64,000 nucleotides of DNA from Sphingomonas profundi (GTDB taxonomy: Bacteria; Pseudomonadota; Alphaproteobacteria; Sphingomonadales; Sphingomonadaceae): contig NZ_CP046535.1 of NCBI RefSeq assembly GCF_009739515.1, positions 992,001-1,056,000 on the forward strand. The letters run 5' to 3'. Position numbers and translations under genes: made by a program. Positions within the stretch are counted from its first letter, which is position 1. Each line of letters opens with the position of its first letter. Under the pieces are notes generated by a model. The model was not told the origin of the DNA and ran no database searches. It saw only the letters and a program-made list of their open reading frames with translations. This document shows positions 25,999-35,250 of this stretch, piece by piece.

Positions 25999-27531
25999 AT
26001 GGAACCGACCCCTCGTCTCTCCGCCGAAGCGGCCGAGCACCTGCGACTGCAGCGGCTGTCCGAGCTGGCTATCGTTGATACGCCGAGCGAGGCGGAGTTC
26101 GACACGATCGTGGAGCTGGCGCATCGCCTGTTCGACTGCCCGATCGCGCTGGTGTCGCTGGTGGACGGTCACCGCCAGTGGTTCAAGGCGCGGTGTGGGC
26201 TGGAGGCCGAGGGCACCGCGCGGGAACACGCATTCTGCGCCCACTCGATCATGCACGACGAGATCATGGTGGTGGAGGATGCGACGAAGGACGCGCGCTT
26301 CGCCGACAATCCGCTCGTCATCGGGCCGCCGCACATCCGCTTCTACGCCGGCGCGCCGCTGCGGCCGGCCGGGGACGGAGCCTATGGCGATCTGCCCGCG
26401 ATCGGCACCCTCTGCGTGATCGCGACGGAGCCGCGCACGCTGGCGCCGGAGGACCGGCAGATGCTGCGCCGCCTGGCCGACATGGTGGAGGGGCTGATCG
26501 CCGCGCGCGCCGCCACGGCGGCGGCGATCAGGATATCGGATCAGCTGCGGCGGCAGGCCCAGCTGCTGGAGCGGGCGAACAAGCAGCTGCGGCAGGCCGA
26601 GAAGATGGCCAATATCGGCTCCTGGCGGATCGATGTCGCGACCGGCGCGATCACCTGGTCCGACGAAGTCTATGCGATCCACGGGCTCGATGTCGTCACG
26701 CCGCCGCCGGTCGCGACCGCCGTCAGCTTCTATCCCGATCCCGACCGCGATCGGCTGAGGGCGGCGATCGCGCATGCTTCCGCGACGGGGGAGGGGTTCG
26801 ATCTCGAAGCGGACTTCCGCACCGCCGCCGGCGCGATGCGCCGCGTCCGCTCGCTGGGCGAGGTCGAGCTGGCGGAGGGCAGGCCCGTGGCGATCATCGG
26901 CCTGTTCCAGGACATCACCGACCGCCACCTGCACGAGCAGGAGCTGCACCGCACCGCCAACACGGACAGCCTGACCGGCCTGCCCAACCGCAAGATGTTC
27001 GAGGATCGGCTGGCGCGGGAAACCAGCCCCGAAGCGCAGGAGCCCGGCCCCTATGCGATCCTGCTGATCGATCTCGACGGGTTCAAATCCGTGAATGACA
27101 CGCTGGGCCACCAGGCCGGCGACGAGGTGCTGCGGAACATCGGAGAGCGGCTGCGCGGGCCGATATTCTCCCACGCCTTCGCCGCGCGGCTGGGCGGCGA
27201 CGAGTTCGTGATACTGATCACCCGCCCACGCGACTGCGCGAAACTGCCCCAGCTGATCCAGGCGGTGCTGCGCGAGTTGCGCCACATGGTGGAGCGGAGC
27301 GGCGTGCGGCGCGCGATCACGGCGACGGTGGGCGCGGCGCTGAGCGAGGATGGAAGCGACACGCCGCACGAGATGCTGCGGCGGGCCGATCTCGCCCTCT
27401 ACGCCGCCAAGCGGGCGGAGCGGGGATCCGGCAGCATCTACGGCGCCGGCGACAAGATCGGCCCATGGTCGATCTTCCCGGGGCGGCCGAAATCCCTCCT
27501 CGACGACGGGCGAACTTCGGCCGCCGCCTGA
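25999..27531 (+). CDS. GAF-PAS-GGDEF diguanylate cyclase
   Basis: A soluble 510-residue c-di-GMP synthase. An N-terminal GAF domain (about residues 20-170) has the sequence ALVSLVDGHRQWFKARCGLE typical of this subgroup; a short coiled region and a PAS fold (about 205-320, MANIGSWRIDVATGAITWSD) follow; the GGDEF domain (about 330-500) keeps the active-site RLGGDEFVIL. No RxxD inhibition site is visible five residues before GGDEF. ATG 25999 is where GAF homology begins; a GTG at 25936 would add 21 residues. Ligands of GAF and PAS are unknown. Confidence 0.9.
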   Translation: MEPTPRLSAEAAEHLRLQRLSELAIVDTPSEAEFDTIVELAHRLFDCPIALVSLVDGHRQWFKARCGLEAEGTAREHAFCAHSIMHDEIMVVEDATKDARFADNPLVIGPPHIRFYAGAPLRPAGDGAYGDLPAIGTLCVIATEPRTLAPEDRQMLRRLADMVEGLIAARAATAAAIRISDQLRRQAQLLERANKQLRQAEKMANIGSWRIDVATGAITWSDEVYAIHGLDVVTPPPVATAVSFYPDPDRDRLRAAIAHASATGEGFDLEADFRTAAGAMRRVRSLGEVELAEGRPVAIIGLFQDITDRHLHEQELHRTANTDSLTGLPNRKMFEDRLARETSPEAQEPGPYAILLIDLDGFKSVNDTLGHQAGDEVLRNIGERLRGPIFSHAFAARLGGDEFVILITRPRDCAKLPQLIQAVLRELRHMVERSGVRRAITATVGAALSEDGSDTPHEMLRRADLALYAAKRAERGSGSIYGAGDKIGPWSIFPGRPKSLLDDGRTSAAA

Positions 27532-27636
27532 GCGCCCACGGCGGGGAAGGGGAGGCGCCTACTTCCTCCACAGGCCTGTGCGCGTCGCTCGTCTCGCGTA
27601 AGTCAAGGAACGGCAGCGGCGGAACGGCGCCCGCCG

Positions 27637-28587
<951 letters not shown>

Positions 28588-28624
28588 CCCGTTCTTCCTC
28601 GTGCGCGCGATCATCGTCATGGTG

Positions 28625-28783
28625 TCAGCTCAGGCTCGTCGGCAGCGCGTCGTAGCGGTGCGGGCGGACGACCTCGAACCCGCCGATCAGCGGCGCGGCC
28701 ACCGCCGACGGCAGGGCGTCGTCGGCCGCATGCAGCTCCGGCCGGTCGTACATGCCGAGCGAGGCGGTGCGGAGCGGGGTCAT
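28625..28783 (-). pseudogene. Remnant of PhnD-like substrate-binding protein gene
   Basis: A 52-codon ORF whose start overlaps the desaturase stop (ATGA), as a true operon gene would. The N-terminus RTASLGMYDRPELHAADDAL matches the start of small phosphate/phosphonate-ABC substrate-binding-like proteins, as recalled, and the end GGFEVVRPHRYDALP looks like the C-terminus of the same kind of protein. About 200 middle residues would be missing, so this looks like an in-frame internal deletion. It could alternatively be a small functional protein, but its two halves fit a scar better. Confidence 0.5.
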
Positions 28784-29721
28784 CCGGAGATGCCCGCCCG
28801 CTGGACAAAGCGGTGCGCCGGGTGGATCAGCGCGTCGTGCGGGCGCAGCAGGAAGCGGCGGGCGACGTCGCCATAGCCGCGGTAGAGCAGACCGCCATTG
28901 GCGGCGATCAGGCGATCCCGGTGGCGACGATAATAAGCCGGCAGGCGGTACCAGGCGATGCCGGGCGCGCGGTGATGCGCGGCGTGCAGATTGTTGTTGA
29001 GGAACAGCAGCGCCAGCGGTCCCGCTTGCTCCACCACCGCAACCCGCCGCGCCGGATCCGCATCGGCGCGATGCTCCGCGAAGGAGCGCAGCAGCGACAA
29101 GGCGGTGCCGGGATAGACGAAGGTGAGCAGGTACAGCGGCAGATCGAAGCCGCACAGGCGCAGCCAGGCGATCACGCAGGCGACGCCGGCGAGGTGCGGC
29201 AGCCACTCGCGCGCCACGCCGCGCGGATCGGCGCGGCCGCGCGCGACCTCGCCGAGCAGGAAGCGGGCGACGGTGAGCGGCGGGCCGAGCAGCAGGCGGC
29301 CGATCAGCGGCGCCTGCGCCATCTCCGCCCAGCGGGACAGGCGACCGCGCCAGCCGGGTCGGGCGGCCAGGTAGCGCGATTCCGGATCGTCGAACGGATC
29401 GGTGACGGCAGCCGTCGCATGATGCGCCAGATGCGTGCGACGGTAGACGGCGTAGGGCAGCCACAAGGCGAGCGGCACCGCCCCGATCGCCGCATCAAGC
29501 CGGGCGATGCCGGTCGGGTGGCCGTGGATCGTCTCGTGCTGGAGCGAGCCGTGCCACGCGATCAGCCATCCGCCGGCCACGGGCAGCAGCCAGGCGGGCA
29601 TGGCGGCGTGCCACCACGTCGCCGCGATCCACCCGCCGTAAATGGCGGCGGCCAGCAGGATCGTCGGGATCTCGATGCCGGCGGGGCGGCGGAGGGGGTT
29701 CATGCCGGGATGAAGCTGCAT
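28780..29721 (-). CDS. Membrane fatty-acid/beta-carotene-type desaturase
   Basis: A di-iron membrane desaturase of 313 residues from ATG 29721 (ATG 29703 is an alternative). Three histidine boxes are present: HGSLQHETIHGH, HLAHH and HAAHH, spaced by hydrophobic helices (IPTILLAAAIYGGWIAATWW; AWLLPVAGGWLIAW; LAGVACVIAWLRLCGFDL). It could desaturate acyl chains or hydroxylate a lipid or carotenoid; nearby genes do not settle it. Its stop overlaps the start of the 52-codon remnant. Upstream DNA turns sharply AT-rich. Confidence 0.85.
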   Translation of the reverse strand: MQLHPGMNPLRRPAGIEIPTILLAAAIYGGWIAATWWHAAMPAWLLPVAGGWLIAWHGSLQHETIHGHPTGIARLDAAIGAVPLALWLPYAVYRRTHLAHHATAAVTDPFDDPESRYLAARPGWRGRLSRWAEMAQAPLIGRLLLGPPLTVARFLLGEVARGRADPRGVAREWLPHLAGVACVIAWLRLCGFDLPLYLLTFVYPGTALSLLRSFAEHRADADPARRVAVVEQAGPLALLFLNNNLHAAHHRAPGIAWYRLPAYYRRHRDRLIAANGGLLYRGYGDVARRFLLRPHDALIHPAHRFVQRAGISG

Positions 29722-30188
29722 CTGTCTCGTCGCGCGGGGTGGATGGAGCCTATGTCTATCTAAAAGGTAGTAATGAGCCACTGGCCTTATCTATCCCGCG
29801 CGATAGCTCCGCTTGGCGGCATGGCGACGCGGCTGTGGAGGGCGGGTAACTTCGGTGGCTTGTGGAGCAGCAATGCCAGCTGATGATCAGACAGAGAAAG
29901 AAGGATAATCCTCTATTTGCCACTTGGTAAAGATAAGTGCTTCATCAAAATTTCCAGAATAAAGGACGATGTAAGTCGCTTGATGTTCTCGTGTCGGCGC
30001 GGTAGCGACCATGCGATACAGAAGACAAACCTTTTAGTCCCGGATGGCGGACTTGGTCGCGTCGCTTTGGCCTTAGTGGCGCTTTGCCTAACGGCATTGG
30101 TGGCGGGCATCGATCGGTAATTATGTAATTGAGTGAGCAAGCGATGGACGTATCCGGATCGGGACAGGCCGGCGCTCAGTTTTCTAGT

Positions 30189-30983
30189 TCAGCGAATGTC
30201 CGCCTCAAAAGCGCCGACGATCTCTTCGACAATTTGGCCAAATTGCCGGAGGGTTGGAATAACCGACTCGCCATCGACAATGCGTCCCTCGCCAAACGCT
30301 ACCGTGAAAGAAACCTCCACGTGTGGGTTCGCGCCCGGCTCAATGTCCGTGAAGGTTACGAGTATTGCGCCGTCTTTAAGGGGGTAGGTGGCGTCGCCCA
30401 AGGCCATCGTCAGTCCAACGGACAAATCCCCTCCGCCAGCGGGCACCATGAAGCCGTAATCCCCGTCGATGATGGCCGCTCCAACCGGCACAAGAATTAC
30501 GTGCTTGTCCAGAATGTCAAGATGGTGAAGCTTCCAAAGCAGTTCGCCTTTCCCTCCCTTGTATGGTTCGAGCTCGCTGATACGTTTCTGAGCAGGGGCG
30601 CTCAGGCGCCCTATTTTGCGCAGTCCGGCGGCTTTAAATCCATCTCGACTATCCGAGATTGGGAAGTAGGTTTCAGAGATGGCGGTTCTGCTGGTGTGCC
30701 CGTTCTCTCCAGCCAGCTCGACGGCAAGAACGTCAAGGGCAGACCGCAGGTTGTGGACGACGTCACCGACCATCGGTCCGAATGGCGCGGGGATCTCGGC
30801 CTTAACGCTAGCGCGGACCTCATACTTTCCAATCTTCGCATCAAAGTCCTCAACAATTCCATAAGGGCGACTCTCCATAAAGGCGTGAATGGCTGCGTTG
30901 AGCTCATCGAAATGGCGTTTGGACCTTTCGATCTTTAGCCTCGATTGATGATAGCGCGGCGTTGGAGTAAGCGGTTCGGTCAT
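30189..30983 (-). CDS. Hypothetical protein of accessory family
   Basis: A 264-residue soluble protein of unknown function. The pattern RYHQSRLKIERSKRHFDELN near the start, then GPMVGDVVHNLRSALDVLAV and LLWKLHHLDILDKHVILVPV, matches a family of uncharacterised proteins that I recall from accessory regions of many bacteria. The paired His in HHLDILDKH are strongly conserved in that family, but no reaction is known to me. Start 30983 is chosen because the conserved part follows; a methionine at 31013 is also open. Its ATG overlaps, on the opposite strand, the ATG of the next small gene. Confidence 0.65.
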   Translation of the reverse strand: MTEPLTPTPRYHQSRLKIERSKRHFDELNAAIHAFMESRPYGIVEDFDAKIGKYEVRASVKAEIPAPFGPMVGDVVHNLRSALDVLAVELAGENGHTSRTAISETYFPISDSRDGFKAAGLRKIGRLSAPAQKRISELEPYKGGKGELLWKLHHLDILDKHVILVPVGAAIIDGDYGFMVPAGGGDLSVGLTMALGDATYPLKDGAILVTFTDIEPGANPHVEVSFTVAFGEGRIVDGESVIPTLRQFGQIVEEIVGAFEADIR

Positions 30984-31131
30984 GGAAAAACTCAAAGTTT
31001 CAGATGGCGACACCTACTCCGAGGCGGAGACGGTGGCCCGACGCGAGGCTGAACTCAAGCGGATGCTCGCAACCCCCGCCAAGCCCCACGAAGCTATGCG
31101 GAAGAAGCGAGTCGAGTCTCAGGGAAAGTAG
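30982..31131 (+). CDS. Small basic hypothetical protein (49 aa)
   Basis: A 49-residue ORF that begins MEKLKVSDGDTYSEAETVAR and ends with a basic tail. The stretch KRMLATPAKPHEAMRKK resembles the short 'TPPKPHxxM' proteins that recur in alphaproteobacterial accessory DNA (recalled). It is predicted to be helical and carries no cysteine or membrane segment. No clear ribosome site is visible, and the start codon overlaps antiparallel with that of the neighbouring reverse gene. Function unknown; a small partner of the reverse gene is possible. Confidence 0.5.
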   Translation: MEKLKVSDGDTYSEAETVARREAELKRMLATPAKPHEAMRKKRVESQGK

Positions 31132-31142
31132 CGCTTACGGAG

Positions 31143-31568
31143 CGTCCCGATCGGCGCTGGCACGCCCGCCCACTTAGGCGGCGAGCTTATCAATCCGCCT
31201 ATAGGTGAGGCGACGGCCGATCCCACCCTCAAGGATCATCGCGGCGCGCTGGCCGTCGTTCATGGTGTGCGTGCTGTAGCGCATGTCGAACTCCGCGCAG
31301 TCGCGGCCAAGGTGCGCCTCGCTCATGTCGTAATAGGTGCCGATCAAGCCGGGCTTGAACATCTAGAAGAAGTTTTCGACGGTGTTCGAGTGCTTGAAGC
31401 CGCCGGTCGTGACGTACTCCGATGCGCTGTGATTGACCGTGCTGTGGCCGTTAAACTCGCGGCCGACGCGGGTGTAAACGCCGCTCTCGTCGGTCATCAA
31501 ATGCGAGGCGCGATCGACGTTCGTCACGATCAACGGGCCATGTCGATCTTATGACACGTCCCGATTGG
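31143..31568. repeat. Near-identical 12-bp direct repeats flanking IS remnant
   Basis: cgtcccgatcgg (31143-31154) and cgtcccgattgg (31557-31568) match at 11 of 12 positions in direct orientation and bracket the transposase remnant. The shared gtcccgat is 8 bp, the duplication length reported for IS1595-type elements. Because the transposase is truncated and no inverted ends were found, this may be chance. Confidence 0.35.
31174..31548 (-). pseudogene. IS1595-family (ISXO2-like) transposase remnant
   Basis: Only the C-terminal part of a DDE transposase remains, about 125 codons. Read in one frame it gives PLIVTNVDRASHLMTDESGV, GREFNGHSTVNHSASEYV, HSNTVENFF, then an amber stop (31363-31365) where the family has serine, then MFKPGLIGTYYDMSEAHLGR and FDMRY ... 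GRRLTYR. The HSxxEYV and NTVExFFSxFK motifs are diagnostic of the ISXO2-like domain. An in-frame TAA at 31549-31551 marks the upstream limit; the N-terminal zinc and first catalytic regions are gone. Certainly inactive. Confidence 0.88.
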
Positions 31569-31880
31569 TCACTCAAGTATATAAGTGCCGATCGGCTTTC
31601 TCGTTGTCTGACGCCGTAATGCTGGAGTTTGAAATCGCCACTGTCAGTGAAAGTCTGATGAAGAAATATGAAGAATCGCCTAAGGTTTGACGCTTCTGAT
31701 CTCTGGAGCGCCGGAAGATGTCGCGCGGAGTTCATCCGGTCGCACGCCGCTGTATTGCCACCACGAGCGGCAGGAGCCGCATGGTGCGTGGCTCAGCGCG
31801 AGTGGGCGCCACATTGCGAGCTCTCTGATCGACAGCTAACCCTATGTAAGTGGTGCTTGCCGTATTGTTGATCGCCGGCG

Positions 31881-32624
31881 TTACTTCAGCGCGTCGAGCA
31901 CCACCGATCGCGGCCGGTCGATCAGGATCTTGCAGGATGTGCCGGTGGTGCCGGCGCAGTCTCCGCCGAAGCCGGCCGGCTTCAGCGGCTGGGTGGTGCC
32001 GTTGGTGTAGGTGATGACCGGGTTGAAGCTCACCTCCACGCCGGCCGGCAGGTCGCCCTGACAGTAGAGGGATTCGTAGGGCACCGCCGTCTGCTGGCAT
32101 TTCGGCGTCCAGCCGGGCACCATGTGGATCGACTGGTAGAAGCCCTTTGCGCCCTGCGTGTGCAGGGTGAACGGCCAAGTCTTGCGGCTGAACGTCGCCA
32201 CGATCTTCGTCAGCTTGGCGGGGGTGAAGCTGCAGGTGGGATCGGAGGTGCAGCCGGCCACGCCCGTCCAGCCGTCGAAGCTGTAGCCGCTGGTCAGCGG
32301 GTGGGCGTAGAGGACCAGCTTGCTGCCTTCCGGCACGATCATGTCGCAGACGCCGGCCTGCCCCTCGCCGACATGCGCCTTGCACTGGATGAGGCCGGCG
32401 ACATCGGGATATTTGCCGTCGACATAGCCATCGTCGACGACGCTGACCGTCACCTTGGTGCCCGTCGTCAGCTTGGCGCCGTCGCGCAGGATGCGCGGAT
32501 CGACCTTCACCGGCCCGGTCGGCTGCGGCACCCGGCCGACCGGCGGCAGCGTGGCTGGGATACCGCCCGCCACGGCCGCGCCCGGCACCAGCAGGGACAA
32601 GGCGACAATCAGGCGGACGGCCAT
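31881..32624 (-). CDS. Exported protein with InlB-repeat-like domain
   Basis: A 247-residue secreted protein of unknown role. ATG 32624 gives a clean signal peptide (MAVRLIVALSLLVPGAAVAG). The middle has a divergent InlB/bacterial-repeat unit: YSFDGWTGVAGCTSDPTCSF ... KIVATF, a beta-grasp module found on bacterial surface proteins. Several Cys pairs (CKAHVGEGQAGVC, CTSDPTC, CQGDL, CAGTTGTSC) suggest disulfides in the periplasm or outside. The frame upstream of 32624 is open but lacks features. It marks the return to normal GC content after the accessory segment. Confidence 0.75.
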   Translation of the reverse strand: MAVRLIVALSLLVPGAAVAGGIPATLPPVGRVPQPTGPVKVDPRILRDGAKLTTGTKVTVSVVDDGYVDGKYPDVAGLIQCKAHVGEGQAGVCDMIVPEGSKLVLYAHPLTSGYSFDGWTGVAGCTSDPTCSFTPAKLTKIVATFSRKTWPFTLHTQGAKGFYQSIHMVPGWTPKCQQTAVPYESLYCQGDLPAGVEVSFNPVITYTNGTTQPLKPAGFGGDCAGTTGTSCKILIDRPRSVVLDALK

Positions 32625-32809
32625 CGAAGCACCCCATGCGCAGGCGAAAAGATCTGTTGCCGCCAGCGTAGCCGGCCGCCGCCGCCAGTCAACCGCGCGC
32701 ATGACGAAAAGGGTGGCGAGACCGGCATGATCTTCGCCGTTACTGTCGAAGATCGCAGCCGCCGAGCCGGAGCACTCGAAACCCGCCCGTCCAATTCGGA
32801 CAGGGCGGT

Positions 32810-33010
32810 TCAGCAGCAGCGCGACATGCCGCCCGGCCCGCCGCCATAGCGGCGATCCACCCGGTCGCGGTGGAACTCCGCCAGGGTCATTACCGGCTCG
32901 CCGGGATGCTTCTCGCGCCGGTGGGCGACATAGTCGCGATAGTCCGGCACCCCCACCATCAGCCGGGCGGTGCGTGCCGCCAGGCGCAGCGCGTCACGCG
33001 GGAACGGCAT
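32810..33010 (-). CDS. YbdD/YjiX family small protein
   Basis: A 66-residue protein of the YbdD/YjiX family, the usual small partner of CstA-type pyruvate or peptide transporters. The diagnostic part is LMVGVPDYRDYVAHRREKHPGEPVMTLAEFHRDRVDRRYG, here seen at residues 17-56. It overlaps the 3' end of cstA by 17 bases and is surely cotranslated. Some relatives are required for transport by BtsT/CstA; the mechanism is not known to me. The last residues CC are unusual. Confidence 0.88.
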   Translation of the reverse strand: MPFPRDALRLAARTARLMVGVPDYRDYVAHRREKHPGEPVMTLAEFHRDRVDRRYGGGPGGMSRCC

Positions 33011-35099
33011 CGCCAACCTCCCGCGTGGTGGGCCGGTCGCTCGCCATCGCGCGGCGGGCGCCGGCCACGCCGTAGAAAAGGATCGCGAGGACGACGGCCA
33101 TGAAGAAGGCGCACAGCGCGGCATCGATGCGATCGTTGAGGATGATCCGCCGCATCTCCGCCGCGGATTTCGCCGGCGCCAGCAGCCGCCCCTCGGCCAG
33201 CGCGGCGGCGAAGCGGTGCGCGTGGGCGAGGAAGCCGATGCGCGGATCGGCATGGACCATCTTCTGCCAGCCCGCCGTCAGCGTGCAGATCAGCAGCCAG
33301 CCGGTCGGCACGATCGTCACCCAGGCATAGCGTTCCCGCTTCATCTTGAAGAGTAGGACGGTCGCGAGGGTGAGGGCGATCGCGGCGAGCATCTGGTTGG
33401 AGATGCCGAACAGCGGCCACAGCGTGTTGATGCCGCCCAGCGGATCGGTGACGCCGCTGTAGAGGAAGTAGCCCCACGCGCCGACCGCCATGGCGGTGGC
33501 GATCAGGTTGGGCAGCAGCCGGCTGGTATCCTTCATCACCGGCACCACGCTGCCGACCAGATCCTGGATCATGAAGCGCGCCACGCGCGTGCCGGCATCC
33601 ACCGTCGTCAGGATGAACAGCGCCTCGAACAGGATGGCGAAATGATACCAGAAGGCCATCATCGCCGGCCCGCCGAGCATGCGGCTGAGGATGTGCGCCA
33701 TGCCCACGGCCAGGGTCGGCGCGCCGCCCGCGCGCGACAGGATCGTGCTCTCGCCCACGTCGGCGGCGATCCCGTCCAGCATGGCCGGCGTCACGGCGAA
33801 GCCCCAGCCGGAGATCGCCCGCGCCGCCTCCGCGCTGGTCTGCCCGATCAGGGCGGCGGGCGCGTTCATGGCGAAGTAGACCGCGGGATCGAGCACGCAG
33901 GCGGCGATCAGCGCCATCACGGCGACGAAGCTCTCCGTCAGCATCGCGCCATAGCCGATGAAGCGCAGATCGCCCTCGCTGCGCACCATCTTGGGCGTGG
34001 TGCCGCTGGCGATCAGCGCGTGGAAGCCGGAGACCGCGCCGCAGGCGATGGTGATGAACAGGAACGGGAACACGGTGCCGGAGAAGGCCGGGCCGCTGCC
34101 GTCAACGAAGCGCGTGACGGCAGGCATCTGCAGATCGGGCCTGACGATCAGGATGCCGAGCGCCAGCCCGGCGATCACCCCGATCTTGAGGAAGGTGGAG
34201 AGATAGTCGCGCGGCGCGAGCAGCAGCCACACCGGCACCACCGAGGCGACGAAGCCGTAGACCATCAGGATCAGCGCCAGCGCCGGCCCGCCATAGGTGA
34301 ACAGCGGCGCCAGCGCGGCGGAATGGGCCACCGGCTCCCCGCCCACGATCGCCGCCATCAGCAGCACGAAGCCGATGGCGGACATCTCGGCGATGCGCCC
34401 CGGGCGGACGAAACGGCCGTACACGCCCATCAGCAGCGCGATCGGGATCGTGGCGAACACGGTGAAGGTGCCCCACGGGCTGCCCGCCAGCGCCTTCACC
34501 ACCACCAGCGCCAGCACCGCCAGCAGGATCACCATGATCATCAGCACGCCGACGAGCGCGATGGTGCCGGGCACCGCCCCCATCTCGCTGCGGATCATGT
34601 CGCCCAGCGAGCGCGCGTCGCGGCGGGTGGAGAAATAGAGGATCAGGAAATCCTGCACCGCGCCTGCGAACACGACGCCGGCGAGCAGCCACAAGGTGCC
34701 CGGCAGATAGCCCATCTGCGCCGCCAGCACCGGGCCGACGAGCGGGCCGGCGCCGGCGATCGCGGCGAAATGGTGGCCGAACAGCACGTTCCTGTCCGTC
34801 GGCACGAAATCCAGCCCGTCGTCGCGGCGGACCGCGGGGGTGGGCCGGGCCGGATCGACGGCGAGCACGCGGCGGGCGATGAACAGCCCGTAGAAGCGAT
34901 AGGCGACGGCGTAGACGCACAGCGCCGCGACGACGATCCACAGGGCGTTGATCGTCTCCCCCCGGCGGAGCGCGACGACGGCGAGCGCCACCGCGCCGGC
35001 CAGCGCCACCGCCGCCCAGCTCAGCCGCCCGGCCAAAGTGGCGGGGATGATGCGATCGCCTGCGTTCGCCGTTCCGGGTCGCGGCAGTGTGGCGGCCAT
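32994..35099 (-). CDS. cstA: Carbon starvation protein CstA (pyruvate/peptide transporter)
   Basis: An inner-membrane transporter of 701 residues with about 16-18 helices. CstA family sequences seen include DFVPTDRNVLFGHHFAAIAG near residue 105, GPVLAAQMGYLPGTLW, SGTTPKMVRSEGDLRFIGYG, and GGINTLWPLFGISNQMLAAI near the end. GAGAGGAA lies just before ATG 35099, deciding against the longer open frame. The family imports pyruvate or peptides during carbon starvation. ybdD overlaps its 3' end. Divergent from the photolyase gene across 150 bases. Confidence 0.95.
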   Translation of the reverse strand: MAATLPRPGTANAGDRIIPATLAGRLSWAAVALAGAVALAVVALRRGETINALWIVVAALCVYAVAYRFYGLFIARRVLAVDPARPTPAVRRDDGLDFVPTDRNVLFGHHFAAIAGAGPLVGPVLAAQMGYLPGTLWLLAGVVFAGAVQDFLILYFSTRRDARSLGDMIRSEMGAVPGTIALVGVLMIMVILLAVLALVVVKALAGSPWGTFTVFATIPIALLMGVYGRFVRPGRIAEMSAIGFVLLMAAIVGGEPVAHSAALAPLFTYGGPALALILMVYGFVASVVPVWLLLAPRDYLSTFLKIGVIAGLALGILIVRPDLQMPAVTRFVDGSGPAFSGTVFPFLFITIACGAVSGFHALIASGTTPKMVRSEGDLRFIGYGAMLTESFVAVMALIAACVLDPAVYFAMNAPAALIGQTSAEAARAISGWGFAVTPAMLDGIAADVGESTILSRAGGAPTLAVGMAHILSRMLGGPAMMAFWYHFAILFEALFILTTVDAGTRVARFMIQDLVGSVVPVMKDTSRLLPNLIATAMAVGAWGYFLYSGVTDPLGGINTLWPLFGISNQMLAAIALTLATVLLFKMKRERYAWVTIVPTGWLLICTLTAGWQKMVHADPRIGFLAHAHRFAAALAEGRLLAPAKSAAEMRRIILNDRIDAALCAFFMAVVLAILFYGVAGARRAMASDRPTTREVGDAVPA

Positions 35100-35250
35100 G
35101 CGTTCCTCTCCCTCATTAGCGGCAGCGCGCCTGATCCGCGCGTTGCACCAGCCCGCACGCCGCCGCAACCGTGCGGACCAGATCGCGCCGCTTCCGTCGC
35201 CGGGTGAGCCGCTGCATCCTCCGGCCGCCATGGCGCGTTGGCGCTGCGGC

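Larger units (their letters stand above)
29722..31880. other. AT-richer accessory segment
   Basis: Base composition drops visibly compared with both flanks, and codon use in the ORFs inside is less G/C-biased at third positions. Contents: no convincing gene at 29722-30188 (a 67-residue frame at 29917-30120 from a TTG with a hydrophobic tail, and a 75-residue frame on the other strand, are both doubtful); two divergent hypothetical genes at 30189-31131; a broken IS1595-type transposase at 31174-31548; nothing recognisable at 31549-31880. This fits horizontally acquired and decaying DNA. Confidence 0.7.

Noticed and set aside
27078-27097. tRNA-like 'gttcaaatcc' string
   Set aside because: It lies within the GGDEF domain in frame (DGFKSVND) and no acceptor stem exists around it.
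29913-30140. 75-codon reverse and 67-codon forward frames in the AT-rich segment
   Set aside because: No homology recognised, no good ribosome site, and they overlap each other; left as doubtful.
30129-30938. 269-codon forward ORF
   Set aside because: It is antisense to the hypothetical reverse gene, which has recognisable family patterns; the forward translation has none.
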